In this document: positions 51,600 through 60,773 of the stretch, piece after piece
How the letters are laid out: every line of letters starts with the position of its first letter
Numbering within the stretch: position 1 is the first letter of the stretch
DNA from: Salinimicrobium marinum
GTDB taxonomy: Bacteria; Bacteroidota; Bacteroidia; Flavobacteriales; Flavobacteriaceae
Assembly: GCF_014651535.1 (NCBI RefSeq)
Contig: NZ_BMXB01000016.1
Span: 1 to 64,000, forward strand
Length of the DNA: 64,000 nt
Direction: 5' to 3'
Made by a program: the position numbers and the translations under genes
Notes under the pieces: model-generated
Seen by the model: the letters and a program-made list of their open reading frames with translations, nothing else
The model's database searches: none
Told to the model about the DNA's origin: nothing

Positions 51600-51626
51600 A
51601 GCCCCGGAATTTCCGGGGCTTCTTTT
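51600..51626 (+). terminator. terminator after accC
   Basis: AGCCCCGGA and TCCGGGGCT form a perfect 9-bp GC-rich stem, followed by TCTTTT. It begins 8 bases after the accC stop codon. Confidence 0.85.
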
Positions 51627-51645
51627 ATATTAAATAACTCTATAG

Positions 51646-51676
51646 ACCTCACAGATTTTTAACCTGTGAGGTTTTT
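51646..51676. repeat. CCTCACAG-type palindrome, copy 1
   Basis: ACCTCACAG (51,646-51,654) pairs with CTGTGAGGT (51,664-51,672), followed by a T-run. A degenerate copy of the same unit (ACCTCACAGG) lies at 52,194, on the other side of the truncated hydrolase gene. The pair looks like a dispersed REP-type element. Confidence 0.55.
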
Positions 51677-51678
51677 GT

Positions 51679-52122
51679 TTGATATATTTAAGATTAACAG
51701 CAGCAGATTTTAAATTCTTATTATTATTCCTATTTTTAATGGATAATAGTAAAAAGGGAAATTTCCCGCTTCAGGAAGAAGAGATTGCACAACTAAGCAA
51801 ACAATTTACGGGTGTCTGGATGGTTGGTTTGTTGAAAAATGACCCAGCCGTTGCTTTGGCAAAAGTAAAAATTCCCGTTTTGGCAATAAATGGCAAAAAT
51901 GATGTTCAGGTAATTTCAAGCATAAATTTACTAACCATAGAAAATAGCCTTAAAAAAGCCGGGAACAAAAATGTGACAATCAAGGAGTATGACAATTTTA
52001 ACCATCTGTTCCAGGAAAGTAAAAATGGTTTGCCCAATGAATATTCGGAAATCAAACAGACATTTTCCCCTGAAGTTCTGGAAGATGTCAAAAGCTGGAT
52101 ATTGGAAGTTACTGGTAATTAA
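51679..52122 (+). pseudogene. C-terminal fragment of an alpha/beta hydrolase
   Basis: The frame gives 147 residues, but only from about position 51,740 does it resemble a hydrolase. It has VALAKVKIPVLAINGKNDVQ with the acid Asp and EYDNFNHLFQES with the catalytic His, then KQTFSPEVLEDVKSWI. The nucleophile-serine half, normally 200-300 residues upstream, is missing, and the first 20 residues look like non-coding AT-rich sequence. It lies between two related palindromic repeats, so a deletion or insertion between repeats probably left it. It is unlikely to be functional. Confidence 0.65.
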
Positions 52123-52192
52123 GAATAGTTTTCTGTTGTTAATAATAAATCAGTAAATTGATTCCTTTCCTAGAATCGCAGGTCTTGACACA

Positions 52193-52223
52193 AACCTCAC
52201 AGGTTTTCAAATCCCTGAGATTT
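52193..52223. repeat. CCTCACAG-type palindrome, copy 2 (degenerate)
   Basis: AACCTCACAGG at 52,193 followed by TCCCTGAGATTT forms an imperfect hairpin related to copy 1 at 51,646. It ends 17 bases before the start of the FAD oxidoreductase gene. Confidence 0.45.
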
Positions 52224-52239
52224 AAAAATTAATTATTAA

Positions 52240-53355
52240 ATGAACTTCTCCTATTGGGAACAACAAACCTGGTTTTCCAACATTGACTATACTATCGTTG
52301 GTAGTGGTATCACAGGTCTTAATTGCGCACTTCAGTTAAAAAGACGGTTCCCGAATGCCAATATTTTGATCCTTGAACGAGGATTGCTTCCTAATGGTGC
52401 CAGCACGAAAAATGCCGGATTTGCCTGCTTCGGAAGCATTTCGGAGATCCTGGAGGATCTAAAACATCATCCTGAAGAAGAAGTGCTCCAGCTGATCAAA
52501 AAGAGAGTCAGTGGCCTGGAATTGCTTCGGAAGAACCTGGGAGATGCGATCATTGGCTATGAATCCCACGGGGGATATGAATTATTTACTTCCGAAGATA
52601 AAGAGCTATATGATCACTGTCGTGCAAACCTCAAAAAGGTAAATCAATTGCTGAAACCTCTTTTTGGAGAGGATATTTTCAGTATAAAAGATAATACATT
52701 CAGGTTTGAAAATATTCAGGAAAAACTGATCTACAGTAAATACGAGGGCCAGATCCACACCGGAAAAATGATGGCAGCCCTGCTTCATAAAGTTCATGCG
52801 GTGGGGGTGAAGATCCTTAATAATGTAACAGTAGAGGAAGTGGAGGAAGCTAGCGGAGCTGTAAAAGTAAAAACCGATCAATTAGAGTTTTTGACAAAAA
52901 AATTACTGATTGCCACCAACGGATTCGCTTCAAGATTTGGAATAACTGAAGTAAAGCCGGCAAGGGCGCAGATTTTGATCACCAAACCAATCGCCGATCT
53001 TAAGATCAAAGGAACCTTTCATTTAGATAAAGGGTTTTACTATTTCCGGAATATTGATGACCGCATCTTACTGGGAGGTGGAAGAAATCTGGATATTAAA
53101 ACCGAAGAAACCACAGAAATGGCAGAAACGACTCTCATACAGAACAGGCTGGATGAACTCCTGAAAACGACCATTCTGCCGCATGCAGATTTTGAGGTAG
53201 ACCGCCGCTGGAGCGGAATTATGGGTGTTGGACACCAGAAGAAACCGGTAGTTGAACAGGTATCGGAAAATATTTTCTGCGGAGTGCGGCTGGCAGGGAT
53301 GGGCATTGCTATTGGCAGCCTGGTGGGAAAAGAACTTGCAGATTTAATAAAGTAA
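52240..53355 (+). CDS. FAD-dependent oxidoreductase (DAO family)
   Basis: A 371-residue flavoprotein with N-terminal dinucleotide-binding motif DYTIVGSGITGLNCALQLKR and the conserved GLLPNGASTKNAGFACFGS loop. The C-terminal substrate/flavin segment is RRWSGIMGVGHQKKPV followed by GVRLAGMGIAIGSLVGKELA. This belongs to the DAO family (glycine/D-amino acid oxidase-like); the substrate is not evident. It is followed 3 bases later by mtgA and a GreA-like gene, forming a tight three-gene unit whose members have no obvious common pathway. Confidence 0.82.
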   Translation: MNFSYWEQQTWFSNIDYTIVGSGITGLNCALQLKRRFPNANILILERGLLPNGASTKNAGFACFGSISEILEDLKHHPEEEVLQLIKKRVSGLELLRKNLGDAIIGYESHGGYELFTSEDKELYDHCRANLKKVNQLLKPLFGEDIFSIKDNTFRFENIQEKLIYSKYEGQIHTGKMMAALLHKVHAVGVKILNNVTVEEVEEASGAVKVKTDQLEFLTKKLLIATNGFASRFGITEVKPARAQILITKPIADLKIKGTFHLDKGFYYFRNIDDRILLGGGRNLDIKTEETTEMAETTLIQNRLDELLKTTILPHADFEVDRRWSGIMGVGHQKKPVVEQVSENIFCGVRLAGMGIAIGSLVGKELADLIK

Positions 53356-53358
53356 TTT

Positions 53359-54027
53359 ATGAAGCGATTTTTCAGGATCATAATTAAAATCATCGGATGG
53401 TTTTTTGTGATTACAATTTTTCTGGTAGTGTTATTTAAATGGGTTCCGGTGCCTTTTACTCCGTTGATGGCGATCCGGTATTTTGAACATCCCGAAGAAG
53501 AGATCAGGCACGACTGGGTTCCGATGGAGGAGATTTCTCCGGCTTTGCCACTGGCAGTGGTAGCGAGTGAAGATCAGAATTTTCCAAACCACAACGGGTT
53601 TGATTACGAAGCTATCAAAAAGGCTATAGAAGAAAATAAAACCCGCCGCAGGGCACGTGGGGCCAGCACAATCTCTCAGCAAACTGCTAAAAATGTATTT
53701 TTATGGCCACAAAGCAGCTGGGTGAGAAAAGGTTTTGAAGTGTATTTCACTTTTTTGATAGAATTGTTCTGGAGCAAGGAGCGAATCCTGGAGGTGTACC
53801 TGAATAGCATCGAAATGGGAAAAGGAGTATATGGAGCAGAAGCTGCTGCACAATTCTGGTTCGGGAAACCGGCACAGAGCCTTTCATCTTCTGAAGCAGC
53901 AGCGATCGCAGCTGTTTTACCCAATCCGCGGCAATACAATGCCAATCCTGCCAGCAGTTACATTCAGCAAAGAAAAGGCTGGATCCAACGGCAAATGCAG
54001 AATCTTGGCCGTTTAAATTTAGAATAA
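53359..54027 (+). CDS. mtgA: monofunctional peptidoglycan glycosyltransferase
   Basis: A 222-residue inner-membrane enzyme that polymerises lipid II. An N-terminal membrane anchor (IIKIIGWFFVITIFLVVLF) precedes one GT51 domain with the catalytic Glu in VVASEDQNFPNHNGFD, the GASTISQQTAKNVFLW motif and ILEVYLNSIEMGKGVYGAEAAA. No transpeptidase domain follows, so it is MtgA rather than a class A penicillin-binding protein. It lies 3 bases after the oxidoreductase gene. Confidence 0.94.
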   Translation: MKRFFRIIIKIIGWFFVITIFLVVLFKWVPVPFTPLMAIRYFEHPEEEIRHDWVPMEEISPALPLAVVASEDQNFPNHNGFDYEAIKKAIEENKTRRRARGASTISQQTAKNVFLWPQSSWVRKGFEVYFTFLIELFWSKERILEVYLNSIEMGKGVYGAEAAAQFWFGKPAQSLSSSEAAAIAAVLPNPRQYNANPASSYIQQRKGWIQRQMQNLGRLNLE

Positions 54028-54030
54028 CGA

Positions 54031-54486
54031 ATGACTTTAGATAATAAACAAAAGCTTAAAGCCGCTGCCGGTATTTATGTGGAAGACCGCATAAAAAAGA
54101 TCCATACCGCAATAGCCGATCTGGAAGAGGCATTAAAGCTGGAAACCAAATGTTCCATGGGCGATAAATACGAAACCGGTAGAGCAATGCTGCACCTGGA
54201 ATTTGAGAAACTATCGGGTCAACTGGAACAATTAAGCCGACTCACAAAGACACTTTCGATGATCAAAGAAAAGCAGAATTTCGAAAAAGTGGAGTTTGGC
54301 AGTGTGGTAAAAACTGCAAAAGCAAATTATTTTATTTCCATCCCTGCGGGTGAGATAGAAATTGGCGGGGAGAAGTTTTACGCCATTGGAGCAGGTTCAC
54401 CTGTAGCCAAGGCGATGTTAGGGAAAAATGTGGGTGATTTCTTTACCTTCAACGGAGTAAAAAATGAAATATTAAAAATTTATTAA
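54031..54486 (+). CDS. GreA/GreB-like small protein
   Basis: A 151-residue protein. Residues 1-85 are mostly helical and charged, compatible with a coiled coil. The C terminus (ISIPAGEIEIGGEKFYAIGA, SPVAKAMLGKNVGDFFTFNG) resembles the FKBP-like domain of transcript-cleavage factors GreA/GreB. The acidic tip that stimulates cleavage is not clearly recognisable in the helical part. Proteins like this are sometimes labelled 3-oxoacyl-ACP synthase in flavobacterial genomes, for which nothing here gives support. It may bind RNA polymerase in its secondary channel; that is inference. It lies 3 bases after mtgA. Confidence 0.55.
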   Translation: MTLDNKQKLKAAAGIYVEDRIKKIHTAIADLEEALKLETKCSMGDKYETGRAMLHLEFEKLSGQLEQLSRLTKTLSMIKEKQNFEKVEFGSVVKTAKANYFISIPAGEIEIGGEKFYAIGAGSPVAKAMLGKNVGDFFTFNGVKNEILKIY

Positions 54487-54501
54487 TTTCTGTTGAAAAC
54501 C

Positions 54502-55476
54502 TCAGTTATTGCCCAGCCTGGATCTTATAAGATTTTCTGAAGCAATTACCTTCATTATTCTTCCCGGCTGCAATTTCTCCGAAGATTCAAAAAAGATTTT
54601 TTCGCCATTGATTTCAGCTTCGATCAAAAAGTGCTGACCTTTAAAATAGGAATTTTTCACTCGTACTTCCACACCTGCACTTGTGCCTACTTCAATTTCA
54701 TGAGGATATAGAATGACTTTTTCCCCTAATCTTTCATGTGGAAAAAACTGCTTTGTTGGCAGCTCATTCACTTCTCCAAAAAGGGATGCTACATACACAT
54801 TTTTGGGCTTGCGGTAAAGTTCCTCGGGGGAACCTTCTGCTATGATTTTCCCGGCCCTCATGGCGAGGGTTTTGTCGGCAAAAGAGAGAGCGTCGGTACT
54901 GTCGTGCGTAGCAACAAGACAGGTGATATTCTGTGCTTTCAGGTATGAAAACAGGTTTCTGCGCAGGTTGTTTTTCCTGAAATGGTCAATATGGCTGAAA
55001 GGTTCATCTAAAAGCAAAATTTCGGGAGGCTTGGCTAAAACTCTGGCCAGGGCAACCCTCTGTTGCTGTCCGCCGCTAAGGAATTTTGCTTTGACTTTGG
55101 CCATGTCTGCCATTTCTACCAGCTCCAGAAGTTCTTTTACACGTTGCTGCTTTTTCCGGGGATACATGTTGGATAAGAACTTGCCCACGTTTTCTGCAAC
55201 AGTTAGCGGTGGCATCAAATCAAAATCCTGCGTGAGGTATTTTATGAATTCTTCCCCAGGGACAATATTGAAATTTGGTCCTAAAAGCTCTTTTTCATTC
55301 CAGAATATTTGTCCTTTCACGTGATGCAATCCATAGATGATCTGCAAAAGCGTGCTTTTTCCACATCCGCTGGCACCAATAATGGAAACGTTTTCTCCTT
55401 TTTGTACATTAAAACTGAGATTCTTAATGAAGAGTTTTTTGGAATATCCGAAAGAGATTTTTTTGACCTTTAGCAT
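54502..55476 (-). CDS. ABC transporter ATP-binding protein with C-terminal TOBE-like domain
   Basis: A 324-residue ATPase. Walker A is GASGCGKST, the signature is LSGGQQQRVALAR and Walker B is ILLLDEPFSHID, with the switch His in LVATHD. The roughly 100-residue tail after about residue 225 (EVNELPTKQFFPHERLGEKV) is TOBE-like, as in PotA/FbpC/ModC-type importers. No permease or binding protein is adjacent. The transported substrate is unknown, though polyamine, iron or molybdate importers share this layout. Confidence 0.88.
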   Translation of the reverse strand: MLKVKKISFGYSKKLFIKNLSFNVQKGENVSIIGASGCGKSTLLQIIYGLHHVKGQIFWNEKELLGPNFNIVPGEEFIKYLTQDFDLMPPLTVAENVGKFLSNMYPRKKQQRVKELLELVEMADMAKVKAKFLSGGQQQRVALARVLAKPPEILLLDEPFSHIDHFRKNNLRRNLFSYLKAQNITCLVATHDSTDALSFADKTLAMRAGKIIAEGSPEELYRKPKNVYVASLFGEVNELPTKQFFPHERLGEKVILYPHEIEVGTSAGVEVRVKNSYFKGQHFLIEAEINGEKIFFESSEKLQPGRIMKVIASENLIRSRLGNN

Positions 55477-55518
55477 TGATGGGAGTTAAGAGTATAAAGG
55501 TAGGAACGATTTGGGTAT

Positions 55519-55552
55519 AAAAAAAGCCTCCGAAAATGTTAATCCGGAGGCT
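55519..55552 (-). terminator. terminator after the prolyl oligopeptidase gene
   Basis: AGCCTCCG (55,525-55,532) and CGGAGGCT (55,545-55,552) form a perfect 8-bp stem. The minus strand continues with a run of seven T. It lies between the prolyl oligopeptidase stop and the ABC gene start, so the two are separate transcripts. Confidence 0.8.
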
Positions 55553-55597
55553 TTTCAGTATTTGAATAAGGTTTTGTTATCCTTATACTTTAGTTAT

Positions 55598-57733
55598 CTA
55601 TTTTTCAGGTAATACTTCAAATCCCATATTGTAGAGGGTAAATCCGAAGATATCTGCGTACTGCTCGATGGTTTTGCTTACTGGAGTTCCGGCGCCATGA
55701 CCTGCATTTGTTTCAATACGGATCAAAACAGGATTGTTACCTGCCTGTTTTTCCTGTAATTCGGCTGCGAATTTAAAGGAATGTGCAGGCACCACCCTGT
55801 CATCATGATCACCTGTGGTGATCAGAGTTGCAGGATATTCTACTCCTTTATCCACGTTGTGAAGCGGGGAATAATTTAACAGGTAATTAAACATTTCAGC
55901 ATTGTCTTCGGCAGTTCCATAATCATACGCCCAGCCTGCACCGGCAGTAAAGGTGTGGTAACGTAGCATATCGAGCACTCCCACAGCAGGTAAAGCAACC
56001 TTCACAAGATCGGGACGTTGGGTCATGGTGGCACCAACTAAAAGTCCGCCGTTGGAACCTCCCCGGATTGCCAGGTAATCTTTTGAAGTATAATCTTCTT
56101 CGATAAGGTATTCGGCAGCTGCAATGAAATCATCAAAAACATTTTGTTTCTGAAGTTTTGTTCCGGCGTTGTGCCATTCTTTTCCGTATTCCCCGCCACC
56201 GCGAAGGTTAGGAACGGCATAAATTCCACCCTGCTCCATCCAAACGGCGTTTGCAATGCTAAAAGAAGGCGTTAAGCTCACGTTGAAACCGCCGTAACCA
56301 TATAGGATAGTCGGATTCTTTCCGTTGCGTTCCAGGCCTTTTTTATAGGTAATGATCATCGGAATCTTTGTACCGTCTTTTGAAGTATAAAAAACCTGCT
56401 CGCTTTCAAAATTTTCAGGATTGAAATCGATGTCTGGTTTGTTGTACAATTCCGAAGTTCCTTCCTCGATCTGATATTTATAAATGCTTCCAGGTGTTAC
56501 ATAATTTGTGAAGGAATAATATAGTACATCATCTTCTTTTTTGGCTCCAAAACCTCCTGCAGAACCAACTCCCGGAAGTTCTACCTCACGTACAAGATTT
56601 CCTTCGTAATCATACTGTTTTACGTTAGAAACCGCGTCTTTCATATATTCGGTAAAGAAATATCCACCGGCGGTAGAAGGACTTAATACATTTTCGGTTT
56701 CAGGTATGAAATCCTCCCAGTTTTCGGGAGCGGGATTGGAAGCATCAACCGTTACGATCTTCATATTCGGTGCATTGCGGTTGGTAACAATGTATAATTT
56801 GCTGCCTACATTCTCGATCACGTAAGAATCTGTTTCTTCATGGTCAAGAATAGTCACCAGTTGTGGATTTGCTTCGGAAAGATCCATCATAAACATTTTT
56901 CCTCCCGAAGTCGAATTTCTTGCTGAAATGAAGAGGTAGCGATTGTCTTCTGAAACACTTCCACCTACATAACGGTGTTTTTGATCGGCAGTTCCACCGA
57001 AGATCAATTCATCATTCGCCTGATCTGTTCCCAGTTTGTGGTAGTATAGTTTATGCTGATCTGTCTTTGCAGAAAGTTCACTTCCTTCGGGCTTTTCATA
57101 GCTGGAATAGTAGAAACCTTCGTTGCCTTTCCATGATACCCCACTGAATTTCACATCTACCAAAGTATCTTCTTTGATTTCGCGTGTTTCAGCATCCATT
57201 ACGATGATCTTTCTCCAGTCACTTCCACCTTCAGAAATGCTGTAGGCGAGGGTTTTTCCGTCTTCAGAAAAACTCAATCCTCCTAAAGAAGTGGTTCCGT
57301 CTTCACTGAATTTGTTCGGATCTAAAAAGATCTCAGGTGTGTCGTTTTCATTCTTTTTCCGGTAAATAACGTATTGGTTTTGGAGTCCGTCGTTTTTGGA
57401 AAAATAGATATAATCTCCTTCTTTCCACGGGGCACCAATCTTTTCATAGTTCCAGAGGTCTGAAAGACGTTTTTTCAATTCTTCTCTGAAAGGAATAGAT
57501 TCAAGATAACCAAAGGTTACTTCATTCTGGGATTTCACCCATTCTTCTGTTTCTTCGCTGCGGTCATCTTCCAGCCAGCGGTAAGGATCTTTGATATCGG
57601 TACCAAAATAGTTGGTCACCGTATCTACTTTTTTAGTTTCAGGATAATTCAAGGCAGTTTGTTCTTGTGCTATTAGGCTTCCGCAGGGGTAGAGAAGCCC
57701 TATAGCGAAGATACCAATGATTGCTTTTTTCAT
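55598..57733 (-). CDS. prolyl oligopeptidase (S9A)
   Basis: A 711-residue serine peptidase that cuts after proline inside short peptides. A signal peptide ([20 protein letters not shown]) puts it in the periplasm. The N-terminal propeller starts with [18 protein letters not shown], a hallmark of the S9A group. The catalytic triad is Ser in [11 protein letters not shown], Asp in [12 protein letters not shown] and His in NAGHGAGTP. It stands outside the island at 2,221-22,783 and is a normal chromosomal gene of this group, but it could add to proline-peptide digestion. Confidence 0.94.
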   Translation of the reverse strand: MKKAIIGIFAIGLLYPCGSLIAQEQTALNYPETKKVDTVTNYFGTDIKDPYRWLEDDRSEETEEWVKSQNEVTFGYLESIPFREELKKRLSDLWNYEKIGAPWKEGDYIYFSKNDGLQNQYVIYRKKNENDTPEIFLDPNKFSEDGTTSLGGLSFSEDGKTLAYSISEGGSDWRKIIVMDAETREIKEDTLVDVKFSGVSWKGNEGFYYSSYEKPEGSELSAKTDQHKLYYHKLGTDQANDELIFGGTADQKHRYVGGSVSEDNRYLFISARNSTSGGKMFMMDLSEANPQLVTILDHEETDSYVIENVGSKLYIVTNRNAPNMKIVTVDASNPAPENWEDFIPETENVLSPSTAGGYFFTEYMKDAVSNVKQYDYEGNLVREVELPGVGSAGGFGAKKEDDVLYYSFTNYVTPGSIYKYQIEEGTSELYNKPDIDFNPENFESEQVFYTSKDGTKIPMIITYKKGLERNGKNPTILYGYGGFNVSLTPSFSIANAVWMEQGGIYAVPNLRGGGEYGKEWHNAGTKLQKQNVFDDFIAAAEYLIEEDYTSKDYLAIRGGSNGGLLVGATMTQRPDLVKVALPAVGVLDMLRYHTFTAGAGWAYDYGTAEDNAEMFNYLLNYSPLHNVDKGVEYPATLITTGDHDDRVVPAHSFKFAAELQEKQAGNNPVLIRIETNAGHGAGTPVSKTIEQYADIFGFTLYNMGFEVLPEK

Positions 57734-57805
57734 ATAAGTAATATAATTAGTTGTGGTAAAGTTAGTATAAAAATCGTTTTGATTGTAACAGAGGGAATTC
57801 TGAAC

Positions 57806-57840
57806 AAAAAATCCTGTTTCCGGAAACTCAGAAACAGGAT
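57806..57840 (-). terminator. terminator after asd
   Basis: ATCCTGTTTC (57,811-57,820) pairs perfectly with GAAACAGGAT (57,831-57,840). On the minus strand a T-run follows. It lies 22 bases beyond the asd stop codon. Confidence 0.8.
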
Positions 57841-57861
57841 ATTCTAAATATTATAAAAACT

Positions 57862-58851
57862 TTATACCAGTTTATTTTCTTTGAGATATTCTGCGATTTG
57901 TACGGCATTTGTGGCGGCACCTTTGCGCAGGTTATCTGCCACGACCCACATATTCAGCGTGTTTGGTTGGGAATAATCCCTTCTTATCCTTCCTACAAAA
58001 ACATCATCTTTTCCTTCAGCGTAAATTGGCATTGGGTATGTATTTGTGTCGGGATTATCCTGAACGGTTACGCCAGGAAACTCGCTAAGCATTTTCCTTA
58101 CCTCTTCTTCATCAAAGTCGGAGTAAAACTCCACGTTTACAGCTTCACTATGTCCGCCAACTACCGGGATCCTGATTGCTGTAGCACTCACATTGACCGA
58201 GTCATCCCCAAGGATCTTCTTGGTTTCCTTTGTAAGTTTCATTTCTTCTTTGGTGTATCCGTTTTCCTCAAAAACATCACAATGAGGCAGGGCATTTTTG
58301 TGTATGGGGTAAGGATAAGCCATTTCACCCTGTTTTCCGGCATACTCGTTTTCAAGCTGCTCAACCGCTTTTACACCGGTTCCGGTAATAGACTGGTAAG
58401 TGGAAACTACCACTCTTTTAATTTTATATCGGTCGTGCAACGGCTTCAAAGCCATTAATAACTGAATGGTAGAACAGTTGGGATTGGCGATGATCTTATC
58501 TTCTGCAGTAATTTCTGAAGCATTTATCTCCGGAATAATGAGTTTCTTCGTCGGATCCATTCTCCATGCTGAAGAATTGTCGATCACTGTAGTTCCAACT
58601 TCGGCAAACTTTGGTGCCCATTCCAGGGATGTATCACCTCCTGCTGAGAAAACAGCAATTTCCGGTTTTTGGTTTACTGCTTCCTGAAGTCCGATTACCT
58701 CGTATTCCCTTCCGTTATAAGAAATTTTCTTTCCGACAGACCTTTCCGAAGCCACGGGTAACAATTCCGTTACCGGAAAGTTTCTTTCGGCCAGTACTTT
58801 TAACATGACTTCGCCTACCATTCCGGTGGCGCCAACGACTGCTACTTTCAT
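57862..58851 (-). CDS. asd: aspartate-semialdehyde dehydrogenase
   Basis: A 329-residue NADPH-dependent enzyme of the threonine, methionine and diaminopimelate route. It has the N-terminal VAVVGATGMVGEVMLKVL, the catalytic Cys in IIANPNCSTIQLL, the VSTYQSITGTG loop and the C-terminal RIPVVGGHSEAVNVEF with the active-site His. Length is normal. It is transcribed alone, with a terminator downstream and a REP palindrome just before the start. Confidence 0.96.
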   Translation of the reverse strand: MKVAVVGATGMVGEVMLKVLAERNFPVTELLPVASERSVGKKISYNGREYEVIGLQEAVNQKPEIAVFSAGGDTSLEWAPKFAEVGTTVIDNSSAWRMDPTKKLIIPEINASEITAEDKIIANPNCSTIQLLMALKPLHDRYKIKRVVVSTYQSITGTGVKAVEQLENEYAGKQGEMAYPYPIHKNALPHCDVFEENGYTKEEMKLTKETKKILGDDSVNVSATAIRIPVVGGHSEAVNVEFYSDFDEEEVRKMLSEFPGVTVQDNPDTNTYPMPIYAEGKDDVFVGRIRRDYSQPNTLNMWVVADNLRKGAATNAVQIAEYLKENKLV

Positions 58852-58863
58852 ATTTTTTGAATT

Positions 58864-58888
58864 GTCATTCCCGCGCAGGCGGGAATCT
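58864..58888. repeat. REP-type palindrome
   Basis: ATTCCCGC (58,867-58,874) and GCGGGAAT (58,879-58,886) surround GCAG, with GTC and CT flanks. This is the common dispersed flavobacterial palindrome. It lies 13 bases upstream of the asd start, within the 333-base gap to mscL, which otherwise holds only the mscL terminator. Confidence 0.75.
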
Positions 58889-59114
58889 AATTAAACTTTG
58901 CCATTACTATATTGCATACTTCACAGATTCTGAAAACCTGCGTGAACTCATTCGGGAAACTAACCCCGAACGATACTTACAAATGTATTGTACTTGAATC
59001 AATTATTGGAACGGTGCTCATGGAAATTATTCTAATCTGAATTCATTTAACCACTTTGTACAGAATGTTAAATATGCAACATTCATTATATACTGCAGTA
59101 CAGCGTTAAAAACA

Positions 59115-59143
59115 AAAAAGAACCACGCCTTTTGAGCGTGGTT
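59115..59143 (-). terminator. terminator after mscL
   Basis: AACCACGC (59,121-59,128) pairs perfectly with GCGTGGTT (59,136-59,143). The minus strand continues into C and a T-run. It lies 42 bases beyond the mscL stop codon. Confidence 0.8.
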
Positions 59144-59184
59144 TAGGGTTAAAATATATAGTGTAGCGGTTACTACGTGCGTGC

Positions 59185-59613
59185 TTAATTGTTTTTCCGT
59201 CTCAATTCATCTCTAATTTCGGTAAGTAATTCTTCCTGAGAAGGACCTTTTGGAGCTGCGACCACAGGGGCTTCTTTCTTTTTCTTGGTTCGTTCATAAG
59301 CTCTAAGGAGCAAAAATATGAAAAAAGCAACGATTACAAAATAGATAATTGCCTGGATAACATTTCCATACGTGAGTACGGCCGCCTCTGCTTCCTGTGC
59401 TGCCTGCAGGCTTTCGTAAGAATTTCCATCCAGGGAAATGAACTGCTGCGAGAAATCTGCACCACCGGTTAATACTCCGATTATAGGCATGATAATATCT
59501 GCTACCACCGAGGAAATGATCTTGTTAAAAGCAGCACCCATTACCACTGCTGTTGCCAGTGCGATAATGTCACCTTTCATTAGAAAGGTTTTAAAGTCTT
59601 TAAAAAAAGCCAT
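59185..59613 (-). CDS. mscL: large-conductance mechanosensitive channel
   Basis: A 142-residue pore protein that opens under membrane tension to release solutes during osmotic downshock. TM1 carries the family signature [20 protein letters not shown], the periplasmic loop includes SFS-equivalent residues around DFSQQFISL, and TM2 is [21 protein letters not shown]. The C-terminal helix is charged ([15 protein letters not shown]). It lies 49 bases after alr on the same strand, so co-transcription is possible. Confidence 0.95.
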   Translation of the reverse strand: MAFFKDFKTFLMKGDIIALATAVVMGAAFNKIISSVVADIIMPIIGVLTGGADFSQQFISLDGNSYESLQAAQEAEAAVLTYGNVIQAIIYFVIVAFFIFLLLRAYERTKKKKEAPVVAAPKGPSQEELLTEIRDELRRKNN

Positions 59614-59662
59614 GGTTGTTTGGATTGGTTCCTACAAATTTGGCGATAAAACCCCAATAATC

Positions 59663-60772
59663 CTAATGCTCTATAAGTACCCGCTTTACTCGTTGAGAGA
59701 TACCGGTAATTAATTCATAAGAAATAGTGTTCCCTGCTTCGGCAAAATCTGTGGCGCGTTGTGGGCCTCCAAAAACGATTACCTCATCTCCTTCTTTACA
59801 ATCAATATCTGTAACATCGGTCATGATCATGTCCATACATACATTTCCAATGATGGGCGCATACTTTCCGCCTATAAATACTCCAATGGTTCCATTGCCG
59901 TATTCTCTTTTTATCCCGTCGGCATAACCGATTGGGAGAGTGGCTGTTTTGGTAGGTTTTTCTGCAGTAAAGGCCCGGTTATAACCCACAGAATCTCCTT
60001 TCTTAATGTGATGGATCTGTGAAATTATGGTTTTTAAAGTGGCTACCGGTTTCAGTTTTTCATCTTCACTTTTTTCATTTCCGTAGCCGTATAGGCCAAT
60101 CCCGCTTCTTACCATGTCAAAAGCAGCTTCGGGATAGTTTATTATCCCGGAAGTATTACAGATATGAAGCAGAGGCTCGTATTTCAGCTGATCAAAAAGC
60201 CGGATAGCAATGCGTTGAAAAGTATGAATTTGCTGCAGGGTAAATTCCCGTTCCCGCCAGTCTTCACTGGCCGAAAGATGTGAAAAAACCGAGGCGGCCT
60301 TCACAGAATTTGTTGCGTTTAATCTGCCGGTAACCATTTCAACTTCTTCTTCCGAAAGGCCGAGTCTGTTCATTCCGGTATTGAATTTAAGATGTACCGG
60401 AAAATTTTTCTGATTCAGTTTTTCAGCAGTTGAAATAAATTCTTTCAGAACAAAGTCACTGTATAAGCTTGGTTCCAGGCAATATTCCACCAGACTCTCG
60501 TAATTTGCCGACTGCGGATGAAATACCATGATAGGAAGTTCAATCCCTGCTTCCCGAAGTGCAATTCCTTCAGAAATATAGGCTACGGCCACATAATCTG
60601 CTCCCAGTTCCTTTAATTTCCTTGCGATACCAACTACATCACTCCCATAGCCCGATGCCTTCACCACACCCATAAATTTCACATTTGATTCTACTTTAGA
60701 ACGTAAATAGTGATAATTATGTGCAAGTGCAGTAAGATCGATTTCCAATAAAGTTTCGTGTGCTACGGGCAT
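59663..60772 (-). CDS. alr: alanine racemase
   Basis: A 369-residue PLP enzyme that makes D-alanine for cell wall synthesis. The PLP lysine is Lys38 in VVKASGYGSD; the usual K-A-D/N-A-Y-G motif appears as KASGYG. The catalytic Tyr is in GDSVGYNRAF. The C-terminal RVKRVLIEH replaces the usual ending. The start codon lies 1 base after the tdk stop codon, so the two genes are translationally coupled. Confidence 0.95.
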   Translation of the reverse strand: MPVAHETLLEIDLTALAHNYHYLRSKVESNVKFMGVVKASGYGSDVVGIARKLKELGADYVAVAYISEGIALREAGIELPIMVFHPQSANYESLVEYCLEPSLYSDFVLKEFISTAEKLNQKNFPVHLKFNTGMNRLGLSEEEVEMVTGRLNATNSVKAASVFSHLSASEDWREREFTLQQIHTFQRIAIRLFDQLKYEPLLHICNTSGIINYPEAAFDMVRSGIGLYGYGNEKSEDEKLKPVATLKTIISQIHHIKKGDSVGYNRAFTAEKPTKTATLPIGYADGIKREYGNGTIGVFIGGKYAPIIGNVCMDMIMTDVTDIDCKEGDEVIVFGGPQRATDFAEAGNTISYELITGISQRVKRVLIEH

Positions 60773-60773
60773 G

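Noticed and set aside
53676-53945. Opposite-strand frame within mtgA and similar overlapping frames elsewhere
   Set aside because: They lie antisense to genes with clear family motifs, have no ribosome-binding context and no recognisable protein features.
54031-54486. 3-oxoacyl-ACP synthase
   Set aside because: No thiolase fold, active-site cysteine or suitable length; at 151 residues it cannot be such an enzyme.
55598-57733. Prolyl oligopeptidase as part of the hydroxyproline island
   Set aside because: It lies more than 30 kb right of the tRNA fragment, among housekeeping genes, with its own terminator.
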